The notes below the pieces were generated by a model, which did no database searches, was not told where the DNA came from, and saw only the letters and a program-made list of their open reading frames with translations. Both the position numbers and the translations under genes were made by a program. From Aphelidium insulamus (taxonomy: Eukaryota; Aphelidiomycota; Aphelidea; Aphelidiaceae), in the NCBI GenBank assembly GCA_036784855.1, contig JAZDSV010000059.1, positions 1 to 64,000 on the forward strand: a stretch of 64,000 nucleotides of DNA. Direction: 5' to 3'. Position 1 is the first letter of the stretch; every line of letters begins with the position of its first letter. This document shows positions 1-11,595 of the stretch, piece by piece.

Positions 1-71
1 TGTAAGCCAACATTTATGTGTCAAGGGAGTCTGTTAGAGCTAAAATACTTGTGTTGAACTACTGACTGACA

Positions 72-2539
72 ATGGCGGGCGAGCTGGCGACCGAGTGGCT
101 CCGCCTGGACAGCCCTGTACGTATTTCCATGGTATCCTGTCTAGCACAGAAGTGTACGACATAGATCCAAGACTCATCACGGTACAGTCAAATGCGTCTC
201 ATTCTGAAGTGGCAGCCATGGTGGCGGCAGAGCAGTGGGAGCAGCTGGCTCAGATAATGCAGCCACCGCTTTCATTCGGCACTGCCGGTACATACATAAT
301 CAGATACATTAATCTGTGCCACGTGACTGAGTGGTGTGCAGGATTACGGGCCGAGGTGGGCGCCGGGTTTGCGCGAATAAACATACTAACGGTGCTGCTG
401 GCCACTCAGGTCCGTGTTAGTTGCCTAGTATAACGAATAGTAGATACAGAGTATAATTGTCAGGGCGTGGCCGCGCACTTGCTGGAAGAGTTTGGCCAGG
501 ACTGCCGTGTGCTTGGAGTGGTTGTGGGTCACGATCATCGACACGGATCGGCAGAGTTTGCCCAGGTCACTGCCATGGTTCTGCTGCATCACGGCATACG
601 CGTGCACATGTTTCCAGAATTGGTTCACACACCACTGGTGGTAAGTCTCGTGCTTACAGTATGTCTAGCATGTGTGAAATATATATAGCCATTTGCCGTC
701 AAACACCTCAAAGCCGTGGCTGGTATGTACCAGCTTAACTACACTAATTGGCAGATGTAAATACTTGTTAGGCGTCATGATTACGGCTTCACATAACCCC
801 AAGGCCGACAATGGCTATAAGCTGTACTGGCGCAATGCTTGCCAAGTAGTACTTATCCGTTTGTATGCTGCATGATATGAATTTATAGATTATATCTCCC
901 CATGACAAGGCCATTCAGCGGCTGATGGCGAGCAATCGGCAAGTGTGCACGTGGGACACATCTATCGTGAATGCCGGGAACCCATTGCTCCACACACTGG
1001 ACCGCAGTGTGGAGGATGCTTATTTCTCCGCCATTCAGTCATCCCTGGTGAAACAGCGTGACCAAGTCGTGACCATGTAAGTGGTTATTAAACTGTCTGA
1101 GCCTTCACTTCATCGTGCGAAGGTTTCTGATGGCGACACAATCAGCCACAAAGTTGCCGCCACTGCAGACAGTGTACACTGCCATGCACGGTGTAGGCTG
1201 GCCATTTGCGCAGCGAGTATTCACCGTGCTTGGGTTGCCCTGTCCCTCACCGGTCCTTCAGCAGGTACCCGGGAAACCGCTGACCATTAAATGGTTCAGT
1301 GTTCATAATATTGGTAGATTGAACCTGATCCCGAGTTTCCGACGGTTCGGTATCCGAATCCGGAGGAGGGAGCGGGCGCACTGCAGCTGGCCATGGACAC
1401 TGCCAAGGCCGTGAATGCCTCCGTGATCTTTGCCAATGATCCCGATGCCGATCGGCTTGCCGTCGCTGAAAGCGTCAACGGGTAAGTGGCATGCGTTGTT
1501 ATTATTTTTCTTTTTTTCATCCTGGCAGCGAGTGGCGAGTATTTACCGGCAATGAAATAGGCGCAGTACTGGCAGCCTATCTGTGGCAAAGGTCTGCTCC
1601 ACTGCGCAGCGGTGCCAACATCCAGCAGCAGAAGTGGGCCACGTTGGCATCGGCAGTGTCATCCAAGTTTGTGCGCCGAATGGCCAGTGTCGAGGGATTC
1701 CACTTTGAAGAGACCATGACGGGTTTCAAGTGGCTTGGCAGCAGGGCGCTCCAGCTGCAATCAGAGGGGTATCAGGTGTTGATGGCGTTCGAGGAGGCCA
1801 TCGGCTACATGGTGGGCGATGTGGTTCCAGACAAGGACGGCATAAGTGCATTGGGCGTGGTGGCGGAACTTGCGCACGGCTTGTATGCTGCAAACATGAC
1901 CATCACGGCGTACTTGAACAGTTTGTACATGCGGTAATGCCCATATATATAGTGAATTAGTAACGTGTGTTTGTTAATAACTATTGTAGATACGGCTATC
2001 ACTGTTCGTGTAACGCATACGTCGTGTGCCGGAAGCCAGAGTTGACCGGGCAAATATTCACAGAGCTGCGTAGCGGACAGTTGGCCACACCGGAACCCGC
2101 TGGTATTGAGCGCCGAGTGTGGAATCCATCGGCGCCTCAACTCTCTAACTATCCTTGCCGGCTCACATTTAAAGAGTATGGCGACGGCTGTCTGCTGGAA
2201 GTTGTTGCCGTGCGCGATCTCACAACAGACTACGACTCGGCAAATGGTCCGACATTCACAGCTCGCCTGCCCACGTCGGCATCGTCGCAAATGGTAACAT
2301 TTGCCGTCAGACTGGTGATGAATACAACAGGCAGCAGCAACAGCAACACTGACGACTCGAATGCCTTGGCGCTCACATTCACACTGCGCACCAGCGGCAC
2401 CGAGCCCAAAATTAAATACTACTCCGAGGCCACGGGTGACTACTCAAACAAGATCGAAGTTGAGCGATTTCTGCGAGCCGCCGTCAGTGTGTTAGTTGCC
2501 GCGCTCCTGCGACCTGAGGTGCATGGGCTGGGCGGTTAG
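72..2539 (+). CDS. PGM2: Phosphoglucomutase/phosphopentomutase (PGM2-type alpha-D-phosphohexomutase)
   Basis: Cytosolic enzyme that moves phosphate between C1 and C6 of hexoses or C1 and C5 of pentoses, linking glycogen and nucleoside breakdown to glycolysis. The four hallmark blocks appear in order across the exons: FGTAG then [10 protein letters not shown] near 275-370, the phosphoserine loop [13 protein letters not shown] near 785-825, the metal loop [10 protein letters not shown] near 1437-1465, and the phosphate-binding [12 protein letters not shown] near 2390-2420. [11 protein letters not shown] near 1790 is the sugar-binding loop. About nine short introns are needed, for example 288-341, 410-463 and 846-888. 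The start ATG at 72 gives a natural N-terminus ([13 protein letters not shown]) but needs a first intron of only 29 bases (121-149), so that exon is the weak point. It resembles PGM2/PGM2L1 more than PGM1 because of the [10 protein letters not shown] context. Confidence 0.93.
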
Positions 2540-2558
2540 CATGCTTTATAGATAAACA

Positions 2559-2564
2559 AATAAA
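2559..2564 (+). terminator. Poly(A) signal of the phosphoglucomutase gene
   Basis: AATAAA lies 20 bases after the stop codon, inside a short A+T-rich stretch between this gene and the convergent secreted-protein array. Confidence 0.5.
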
Positions 2565-2619
2565 TTCGCTTACTATGGTGTATTTATTTATTAGCTGCGG
2601 GTTACCTGCGATATGATGA

Positions 2620-3348
2620 CTATGATTGTTCGCCATCAGGCTGTTGCGTTGCATCACGCTTACGTTCACGTGATTCCTGCAACACTTCTTTAACCGCTGC
2701 ACGCACTGCATCTACTTCAGATTTGCTGTAACCGCCGCTCGCAGCAGAAATTGGTACCACCAAGTAATCAATAATCGACATTGGACGCAGCCGCAGCTTT
2801 TCAATGGCTGCTTTAATTTGCACTTGTGACAAGCCTTGACCCTCGAGCAAAGTGCGGTAGCGGCCGTCCATATCGAACCGCCCTGGAATCTCGACACGAG
2901 TCTCAGTGAGCACAGGCAGCAGAATACGTGTTTCTGTGCGCAGCTGAAGGTAGTAGTGATCCCCTGAGAATACCGCTTGAACGTCTGGCGCATAGAAAGT
3001 GACCAGTCGGCATCCAGCCCGCCGCCATTTGGGTTTTTTTGCCAGCTTTTGCTCCAATTTCCCAAAGTCAGCCATGGACTCTTCGCTGGTAAAGATTCCA
3101 CGTCCGCGGCGCTTGATTTAGCGTCCAAATTGTGGAACTGCGTGCCGCGAGATGCCGGTGCAATCTTTGCCGACCGTTCAATCACCACCGTGGCGCGATT
3201 TGGCAAGCGGATGTCGTTTATACTACAGCGGCTTGTGTGAGCAAGGGCGAACATACACGAATGCAGCACCGCTGACGTACTGGCGCAGCGCATGGCATCC
3301 GTAACACGCGATTGACGCGACGATTGCGGCGACGATGGCGACCTTTGC
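2620..3348 (-). pseudogene. Decayed copy 1 of secreted family A
   Basis: An open stretch of 151 codons (3075 to 2620) carries the family A core: AGCRLVTF, then FSGDHYYLQLRT, then LPVLTETRVEIP. Upstream, the remains of the signal-peptide exon can be read at 3345-3280 as KVAIVAAIVASIA and then HALRQ, followed by the family's conserved first donor GTACGT. The start codon that intact copies have before this lysine is replaced by GCA. The exon after it (INDIRLPNRAT) is in a different frame from the core and lacks roughly 70 residues found in the intact copies. Reading frame can be restored only by an unusual splice. It is more likely a relic than a working gene, although expression of the 151-codon part cannot be excluded. 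Confidence 0.6.
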
Positions 3349-3683
3349 GAAGTAGCAAAAATCGATGGTTAAACGCCGCGTTTGACAAACCAATCATATG
3401 CCAAACTGCGCACCTGCGATACTTTGTTGATACAATGAGAATAATAGGACGAATATCTTGTGGCATATTTCTGGTTTATTTTATGGATTCCTTTTTGCAG
3501 GCTATACTAGATATCGTTTATAAGTACGCCGCTTTTGGCGTGGGTATTCCTTAATATTCTCGCAAAATGCAGTACAGTTAAACTGGTTTGTATCTGGGAA
3601 TCACGAATGTGACTTATTTCCTTCTATTAATGGTTCATTGCAGTGGACTACTTCGTAGTTGGTTGCCGTTTTAGCCTCTTGAA

Positions 3684-5125
3684 CTAAAGATTATTATTAA
3701 TGTTGCGTCCGATACTGCGGAAAAAATCGTTGTAATTCACTCTGTCCACGGCTGTAGCCTTTTGGGTGAGGTGTGCAGCAAACGCTTTCAGCATTGCAAC
3801 TTCAGCTTCAGGTGTACCAATCGAGTCGACAAGCTTTTCAACGAATGGGTCACAATCGTCAACTGGTTTGTACAACTCGCCAATGATTGCTTCACGTTCG
3901 TCATGCGAAAAAAATTCGCTTGCAGCTAGACTCGACAAGCGGATTTGCATTTCCCACGAAAACTTTTGCATGCAAGTTTCTGCGGCATAGTCGTAGGCAC
4001 GGCTAGTTTGACGACGATGAGTGGAGACTGATTTCTTACGCATTGTGTCAGTGTCAGTTTTTACAAACGGCACTATCGACCCATTTGCCTCTTCAATTGT
4101 GCGCTCAGCTAGCGGTGCCCAAGTATCAATCGCATTTTTGATTCTGGCAACCTCATCACCAGTCACGTCGCCATCAATTTTCGGGTCCAAAAGCACGTCA
4201 TTATGTTGCGTCGAATAATAGGGCATATTCAGCCGCTGAACAACTACGCCAATCTCGCCAGCGGACAGGTAATTGTCTGCAAACAGCTGTCGATAACGGT
4301 CTTTTTCGTCGTCGGACAACGATGCAAACAATGATGGCTGCCCATCGGCTTTGATGGCGAAAATCAGTTTTTCAGCTCGCGGTTTACCGTTAATCGACCA
4401 CATTGGTTCATCTTTGCCAATGAAGACAGGCGGGGGAGTTGTGTACTTGTCGGCTGCAGAACGGCGTCGACCATACTCTGTTGGAATCGGAACACGAGTT
4501 TCAGTGAGCACGGGCAACCAGCCACGAGTAGTGGTACGAAGCTGCAGGTAGTAATAATCACCAACAAAAGCAGCGCGCACGTCGGGGGCCGAGAATTCGA
4601 CGAGGCGGCAACCCGCTCCGATCCACATTTTGAATTTTTTAGCAAATTTCTTTTTAATATTTTGATACTTTTCAAACGAAGCCTTAGATGCAAATATCTT
4701 GGGGTCAAACATGCGATCACTGGGGCCTTCACGAATGTAAGCGATTTCACTAATGCTAATGTAGCCGCGACTATTACGCGGCTTCAATGCGCCGACTGCT
4801 TTGCCCAAGAAGGTGATATTCATTGCTGCGCCAACTTTTGGGGCCGCACTACAAACGATCGTCAGCACACAGTACAATGAACGAGCTATCCTGCCCGTAC
4901 TAGTTGAAGCATACGACGACTTTGGAAATTCCCATTCGTTCCGGCACAATATTTTCGGTTTCCAGCCACGTAGCGCGATTCGGCGCGCGAAGGTCGTTGA
5001 GGCTAAAATGTGAGTTCCCGCTTGGACACGCATGTACAAATCCGCATAAAACTGTCTTACTGGCGCAATGCATGGATCCCCGAGGCAACTGACGCAATTA
5101 ACGTGGCAGCGATGACGAGCTTCAT
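3684..5125 (-). CDS. Secreted protein, family A copy 2 (443 aa, function unknown)
   Basis: Three exons join in frame: 5125-5061 encodes a signal peptide (MKLVIAATLIASVASGIHA), 5002-4901 a short linker, and 4848-3684 the bulk. The introns, 5060-5003 (GTAAGA...TTTTAG) and 4900-4849 (GTACGG...TTGTAG), are both phase 2 and sit where copy 4 has its own. The shared family core (GAGCRLVEF, then YYYLQLRTTTR, then LPVLTETRV) lies at about residues 135-185. After it come loosely repeated modules of about 100 residues with the pattern RLxMPxxSxxxxxxLLxD. No known enzyme or binding domain is recognised. A CCAAT box in inverted orientation lies 80 bases before the ATG. The sequence differs strongly from copies 3 and 4, so this is an older duplicate. 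Confidence 0.85.
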
Positions 5126-5204
5126 TTTGGAACGCTTTCAAGAGTGAAAAACGCGCAAAACGGGGCTACGTGTCGAAGAATAGGAGAGCATATTGTCAGC
5201 ATTC

Positions 5205-5211
5205 TGATTGG
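5205..5211 (-). promoter_or_regulatory. CCAAT box upstream of family A copy 2
   Basis: TGATTGG on the plus strand, which reads CCAATCA on the minus strand, lies 80 bases before the start codon at 5125. The same heptamer occurs before most secreted genes of this window. Binding by the HAP2/3/5 (NF-Y) complex is inferred from the motif alone. Confidence 0.5.
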
Positions 5212-5410
5212 TTGATGACATGAGGCAGACACTATTCGGGCAGTTCATCCACCACTCTTTCGCCTGTGCAAGTGCGATATGCATACAATACAAATTGTAC
5301 AGCAAATGCAATGGAAAGCTGACTTTCTTGCTTTAATGTGTATTAATTGTTGTTGATATGATGTACGTGCCTAAATGATGCAGTTTGCTGAAGTTACGTG
5401 TGGCGCATTT

Positions 5411-7204
5411 TTAATCTGCTTTCTCTGCTTTATCATAATCATCGGGATTCCACTTGTCTAGCGCTCCAGTAAAATCATCAATCTTTTCCTGCTAAACGGA
5501 ATGGTGGGCAGTATGAAGAACTTGACTAACACGATCACAGTGCTGGGCACTAATAACGTTTTCGCGAAGTAGTTTGTTGACTTGAAACTGATGTAACGTA
5601 TGCATTCGTTCATAGGCGGTCCTTGCTGGTGGTGGTTGAATAGGAGCTTTCCGGCTGTCCTCAACATCCAACAATTGCTGTATTGGTGTCGGATCGGTAA
5701 CTGGTTCATCCGGATACAACGCAAAAGCAGGTGATGACAGCGTCCTAAGTACACAGCCTTGTCGCCAGTGGTACTACCAGCCACCGATGGATCATGTTTT
5801 GCCTCGGGTGCCAAAACAAATTTGTGTTTTAGCATCGATTCCAGTGAAAATTCATTTGCAGCTTCTTTAATTTGGGCGGCCTCGTTCAAAAGCAATTTGT
5901 CAAACTGCGTCGATGACTGTGGCATGCTGAGTCGATGGATTAATGCTGCCCTTGCCGGTCCTGATAGCAGATATTTAACGTTCTTTCGATTCGCCAACGC
6001 TTTCGAACTATCAATCGACGTAAACGTGGTGGTTATCAAGCCGCAATATTGCTTTTTTTTGCTCATCAGAGAGCGAGTCAAACGTGGTCGGTTGGCGGCC
6101 AATCTTCACAGCATTTATCCAGCCCTCGAACGTGATATCTCTCGTCTCTTTTCTAATTCTGTCCAGCTCTTCACCCGTGGGATCGCCACTAATTTGACGG
6201 TCCAACAATAAATTGCTATAAACCTTTGAGGACACCGGCATACTGAGTCGTAGGAGTACCGCCGCAATCTGTGGTGTAGTCAACACACCGCCAGTCAGCA
6301 AGTGCACATATCGGTCTCGTTGATACTGTACTGCAGCAAATGTTGTTTCTTGTTCGCCAACTTCCGTTGCAAATAACGAGCTCTCTTTCCAGCGGACGCC
6401 ATTAATCGTCCAGGTCGGCTCTTCGTCTTCCGCGGATGCAATGGATTCATGAGGGACCGTTGGAATTACAGCACTTTCCACGGTCGGCAACTGCGAAGTG
6501 GCATCGGGATCCACGATAATTTCAGCAATGCTTGTCTTGGTTGACACTGGTGAATTCGAAGCGCTCGCTTCGTTCGGCACCCGTCGAATTGCAACGCGAG
6601 TCTCGGTCAGCACGGGAAGCCAAGCTCTAGCTAGCGTCACGAGTTGCAGCAGGTACGAGTCACCGGAGAACTCATATGCCACATCGACAGTCGCGAACGT
6701 GACCAGACGGCATCCAGCCTTTAACCACGTGGGCCGGTCGGCGAGACTCTCCTTCAAGCGCAGATACTCGCCGCGTGAATGCTTGGATGCAAAGTAAGCG
6801 ACAGGGATCCCGTCTCACTCGGCACAAACGATACGGTGGCCTGGCACTTCACTTCAAATGTGCGCGGCCAGCGGCGCATTCCCGCCCCGCTTTCGCTCTG
6901 GCCCACCATATGGACCTCCATTCGTGCACCAGGGTCGGGTGGATGCCATCAGCATTTATACACACACATTGTACATACTGATACGTACAAGTTGAAGCAA
7001 ATGACCACGCTGGACACTTTTTCATCATCCGCATTGATAGCATCCACCACATCGAACGACGTGGCGCGGAAAGGAATACGAGCGCGATTCACGCTGCAAG
7101 GATGGATGAGTAGTGCACCACACACATTGACAAACGTACTGGCGCACGGCTTGACTCCCAGAAGCAATGCACGCGGCGATCACGGCGTAAATGGCAATCT
7201 TCAT
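5411..7204 (-). pseudogene. Decayed copy 3 of secreted family A
   Basis: It starts like copy 4 with an intact signal peptide (MKIAIYAVIAACIASG) at 7204 and a matching first intron. Compared with copy 4 it then shows: a 12-base deletion near 6940 that removes the CACCTAG acceptor of intron 2; a one-base deletion near 6797 (TAAGCG against TAAGGCG); a frame change in a run of eight T at 6053-6060; another frame change near 5745; and an in-frame TAG near 5503, where copy 4 has a lysine codon. Between the lesions the family modules are clear, including LADRPTWLKAGCRLVTF and two RLSMPxSS repeats. DNA around 6590-7310 is almost identical to 8700-9440, so the duplication that made copies 3 and 4 is recent and decay is recent too. 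Confidence 0.85.
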
Positions 7205-7296
7205 CGCAGCGAATAAGCGGGTTTTTTGCTGTGTGCTCGCTGTGTGTGCAGTGAAAGGGGGCGAAACCCGTCTGATCACTTTTCACCGCCACAATC

Positions 7297-7306
7297 ATTG
7301 GCCAAT
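7297..7306. promoter_or_regulatory. Palindromic CCAAT box upstream of copy 3
   Basis: ATTGGCCAAT, a perfect palindrome with a CCAAT box on each strand, lies 93 bases before the start of the copy 3 pseudogene and is shared with copy 4 at 9422-9431. The rest of 7205-7826 shows no convincing gene. Confidence 0.5.
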
Positions 7307-7826
7307 CAACTTCTACAATTCTGCTCCTTTACAATAATCGGCGGCAACGAACGGACCAGCAAATGTTAACCAACATAATCATCGCCATCCGATTCTTGCT
7401 TGACTGGCTATGTATGTAATTACCAGTTGTTCTCGCCACTTATATCTACCCACTTCATCTGTAACTACAAACTTGTATACTCGAACGAGTCTCTACAAGC
7501 AATGTTTTGATCCGCGCTTCAATCTCTCAGCCGGATCTCAGCCGTGGACGGATCACACGGACGAAGCTTCCACTACTTTGAAAAATCTATCACGTCAGCC
7601 CCCATCTTACAGCCACCAGACCAACATAGTCATTGCTCATATTTTTGACGTCTTTGCAGTCATTACCCATGTGCCAAGTAGAGGTTAAGGGGGACTGTAA
7701 TGACAACGGTAATAATAAGCACATACATAGCATGATACAAAACAGCATAGCTCGACGATTTTATTACTTTTGTTTATTGCTGAGTGATGTGATGCTAATC
7801 CTTGCTGGCGTTGATGTGTTGAGTGG

Positions 7827-9345
7827 CTAAAGGTCTACCGCATCTTTCAGCTTCAGTTTCTCTTCATCCGTCATATATCCGCGATATCCCCAAGAGTCTA
7901 ACGCGCGAGTAAGAGCATCCATCTTTTCTTTTTTGATGGGGTACTCTGCAGTCATAAGAGCTTTATCAAGCTGAAGTTTCTCCGCTCGGCTCAAGATACT
8001 TCCCTGCATCAATTTGTCAATATGCACCTGGTGCCGTGGATGCAATCGCTCATAGGCCGTCGATGCGGATGGGCTCTTCCCGTCGGCGCGGCGGAAATAA
8101 GGGTTCCCTCCATTGCTTTGCTCCTGCTGTGATCCATCATCCTGCACCAGCTTTGCAGCGATAGCCCTCAGCTTATTCACTTGTTCTTCGTCAAGGACAA
8201 TGGCCGTGCCTGTCAAGACTTCGGCAATTTCATCGATGAGCGTTTTGTCAAACTCTCCGATTGGCATATACAACTGATTAATAACAGCTTCTCGTTGCGC
8301 TTTGGAAAGAATGTCAGAGTTAGTCAGGCCAAGAAACTTTAATTGTATGCCCCTCGCATAACTATCCCAGCCGAGTTGAACGTCTACGTGTTCCTGCTCT
8401 GTAACAGGTTCACTAGCAGGTGACGGCACCGATCCAAGGTCCACCATCTCGTCACCAGTAGCGGTATCAGCCACCGAAGAATCCTTTACAACTTCTGCAG
8501 CCAATTTAGATTTGAGATTCAGGCTTGATTCCAGCGAAATCATTTTTGCGACCTCCACTTCCTGTGCGGCATCGCTTAAAGTTTCACCATTCAGATGCAA
8601 ATTATCAATCGACGTTTGCAAAGTGGCCACGGGAGCCTCGGTTATTTCAGAGGCGCTTGTCTCGGCTGACACTGGGGGAATCACACGAATAGCCTTGGTC
8701 GGCACCCGTTGAATGGCGACTCGAGTCTCGGTCAGCACGGGAAGCCAAGGTCGATCGAGCGTCACGAGTTGCAGCAGGTACGAGTCACCGGAGAACTCAT
8801 ATGCCACATCGACAGTCGCGAACGTGACCAGACGGCATCCAGCCTTCAACCACGTGGGCCGGTCGGCGAGACTCTCCTTCAAGCGCAGATACTTGTAGAA
8901 TGAATGCTCAGATGCAAAGTAAGGCGACAGGGATCCCGTCTCACTCGGCACAAACGATACGGTGGCCTTGCACTTCACTTCAATTGTGCGAGGCCAGCGG
9001 CGCATTCCCGCCCCGCTTTCGCTCTGGCCCACCATATGGACCTCCATTCGTGCACCAGGGTCGGGGGCGCCACTAGGTGGATGCCATCAGCATTTATACA
9101 CACACATTGTACATACTGATACGTACAAGTTGAAGCAAATGGCAACGCTGGACACTTTTTTATCATCCGCGTTGACCGTATCCACCACATCGAACGACGT
9201 GGCGCGGAAAGGAATACGCGCGCGATTCACGCTGCAAGGATGGATGAGTAAGTGCACCAAACACACATTGACAAACGTACTGGCGCACGGCTTGGCTCCC
9301 GGAAGCAATGCACGCGGCGATCACGGCATAAATTGCGATCTTCAT
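7827..9345 (-). CDS. Secreted protein, family A copy 4 (471 aa, function unknown)
   Basis: This is the intact model for the family. Exons 9345-9281, 9231-9127 and 9072-7827 total 1416 bases and join without a stop. Introns are 9280-9232 (GTACGT...TTGCAG, 49 bases) and 9126-9073 (GTACGT...ACCTAG, 54 bases). The N-terminus MKIAIYAVIAACIASGSQA is a good signal peptide. The family core AGCRLVTF, then FSGDSYLLQLVTL, then LPVLTETRV lies at about residues 130-185. The C-terminal half is acidic and probably helical, and it holds degenerate modules such as INQLYMPIGEFDKTLIDEI and a closing KKEKMDALTRALDSW segment. No known domain is recognised and no transmembrane segment follows the signal peptide, so secretion is expected. 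Being part of a fast-changing tandem array suggests a role at the cell surface or against other organisms, which is inference. Confidence 0.85.
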
Positions 9346-9421
9346 TGCAGTGAATAAGTAGGTTTCTTCTATGTGTGCAGTTCTATGAAAAGTGGGCGAA
9401 ACCCTTTTCAACGCCACAATT

Positions 9422-9431
9422 ATTGGCCAAT
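9422..9431. promoter_or_regulatory. Palindromic CCAAT box upstream of family A copy 4
   Basis: ATTGGCCAAT followed by CA lies 77 bases before the start codon at 9345. It is identical in sequence and nearly identical in spacing to the element before copy 3. Confidence 0.5.
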
Positions 9432-9601
9432 CAGCTTGCAGTATTCGGACCCCTTTAAATCCTTTTGCGCTTATGCTGCAATAAGAAGGCCCGTTTGAGG
9501 TTCAATTTGGCCACTACAAACACTTTTTTGCATACTATACATGAATTTACTACTTACATCACCTTCATATACCATTTGTGGCACATATATGTATATGTAT
9601 A

Positions 9602-10798
9602 TTACGGCAATACCAACTCCATCCTGCCAACGCACACCACCACATCATCCATCACGCCGTCACTGTCAGCACCACCACCGCCACAAGATTGCAACTGCCC
9701 GGCAAGTGACGGTGCATACCGCTCAAGATGCCTTTTGGCAGCCCCGCCAACCTTGAGCACGTGCGTCTCAAACAGCATGCGGGCGCGTTTACTCGCATCG
9801 GCATCAGCCACCACCGCAGTTGACACGGATTCCAGCGTGACTGCATCGCCGCCACCGCCACGCACGGCCGCCCGTTGGTTCCAGCTGGCGTGAGACAGGC
9901 GCTCGACGAACGGCAGCGTGACCGTGCCTGTACTGCTACTACTGTGACCGCCAGCACCCAGCGGTGTCACTTCGACGTTGTAAAACACGGGCGCCACCGC
10001 CAGTGGGACCTCGTGTAATGAATGTTGATGCGTGTCAGCTGCGTGACCATCACTACAGTCACTGGTAGTGCCACCGTCGTCGAGCGGCATGCAGCACTGA
10101 TGTGGCGGTGGCAGTAGAGAGGTATCAGGCGCGTCACTCACGCGTCCCACCAGTCCATACTGTCGCGGCACGGAGTCCACTATTACTTGTCGTGGTGGTG
10201 GTGGTGGTACTGGTGGTGCATGCAGAGTTGGGTAGGTCACACGCGACAAACACGCCCAACCACCAGCCCTTTGCGCCGGCATCCCCACCAACAAAGCACA
10301 AGTGCGCCACGCCCGTTTGCGTGTTCTCTGTCGACATAATTGCATGCACTGTCACCGTCTTCTCAGTGTCTGCCACGTGTATTATGCACTGTCACTGTCT
10401 ATTTGCTGCCTCTCTGCAGTAGCCAGGCTATCTGCCCGCAGGTATTGTCTGAGACACTAGTCACCGCCACGTGGCCACAGCGCCCGCTCCACCACACGCA
10501 TACCATTGTGCAGCACACGGCCGGCATAGTATCCCACTATACGCACGGTGTTTTGCATGCGTTCCACATCCAGCACGGACCAGCACAGCCTCGTGGCCAG
10601 TCTGTACTGGGCCGCCAGACGCGTTTGTAGCGTGTCTGTCAGTGTCGGTGGATGTAGTGACGGTGATGGTGGTGCTATCGTAGATGATGCTTGCGTGGCA
10701 GCCTTCAATGATGATGATGATGATGATGATGGTGTTGATGCGGCTGCTGATGCCGAGGTTCTTGACGGTGCTGCTGTGGAGTGTCTATCCACGTTCAT
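9602..10798 (-). CDS. Unrecognised Ser/Thr-rich protein, probably three exons
   Basis: The ATG at 10798 opens MNVDRHSTAAPSRTSAS, followed by a serine run encoded by a GAT repeat (10709-10733) and a helical stretch ending VVERALWPRG. An intron of about 95 bases (GTGACT...GTGGCAG) would join this to DTEKTVTVHAIMSTENTQTG and FVGGDAGAKGWWLGVFVACD. A second intron (GTATGG...ACATCAG) joins that to CCMPLDDGG and the C-terminal part with PVFYNVEVTPLGAGG and ARMLFETHVLKVGGAAKRHLE. Frames agree at both junctions, but the first donor is poor, so two separate genes remain possible. The domain type is not recognised. A Thr run encoded by a GGT/ACC repeat sits near 10190-10210. Confidence 0.5.
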
Positions 10799-11595
10799 GG
10801 CCAGGCCAAAACACCGGCCATACAGCTGATTGGCGTGGTGCTGATTGCTGTTTCGGTGCTGATGCAGCGGCCACGCGGAGTTGATGAAGATTGCGTACTT
10901 TTTGGCGCTTTTATGCGCCGAGCTTAAGGTGACACAGAGAAAAATTTGTTGGCCAATCATAATGTGCAATAATTTCATCATAATGTGTGACAATATTGGA
11001 CATAAGCCAATCAAAATTAGCAAAGGTTTTAACGGCAAAGTTGCAAGTGGAGGTCGAGCAGAAATTCCAATAGTTAACTTAACAGCAATTGTAATGCTTA
11101 ACATCATCCAGTAGCAGTCGTGAACGCCAGTTACATGTGACTACCCAGTTCACATGGCCGCCCCCTTGTCACGATAACCACGTTGGGTTCGAACCTTCGG
11201 AGGCCATTAGATCGAGCGTTATCAAGAACGACGTTAAGATCTGACACTGTCTGAGCAACATGATGGTGATTGTTTCGGATGCCGGAAGTGCAGCACACAT
11301 TACTTATCATCACGTACATAAAGTAGCTCATCACTTACCCATATGTAGACAGCAATGAAGAAGCACTGTAAACAGTACATTGACGGCCACATTTACAACA
11401 AATTATTAACACGCGCGCCAGTGACGCATCGATTGTCCACCGTTTCAACTTTAGTCGCGCACCGCAGCGCCTCTTGCTCGCCTGGTTGCCTGCTTGGTTG
11501 TCTGCGTTGCTTGGTGGTTGCCTGCTTGTCCGTCCACGTCCACCACTGCCGTCACACATACCCACACATACACTCTCTCTTTCGCTCACCACAAT
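10799..11595. other. Divergent intergenic region with two CCAAT boxes
   Basis: This spacer separates the minus-strand gene at 10798 from the plus-strand gene at 11596. It holds CCAATCA at 10953-10959 and again at 11006-11012, and a GGGTTCGAACC palindrome near 11184. No gene is seen. Confidence 0.5.

Noticed and set aside
10102-10422. Plus-strand frame of 106 codons with a Val run
   Set aside because: The run is the reverse of the ACC repeat that encodes the Thr tract on the minus strand; no other coding evidence.
11175-11200. GGGTTCGAACC, like the T-arm of a tRNA gene
   Set aside because: The bases on either side cannot form the five-pair T stem on either strand, and no acceptor stem or anticodon arm fits around it.
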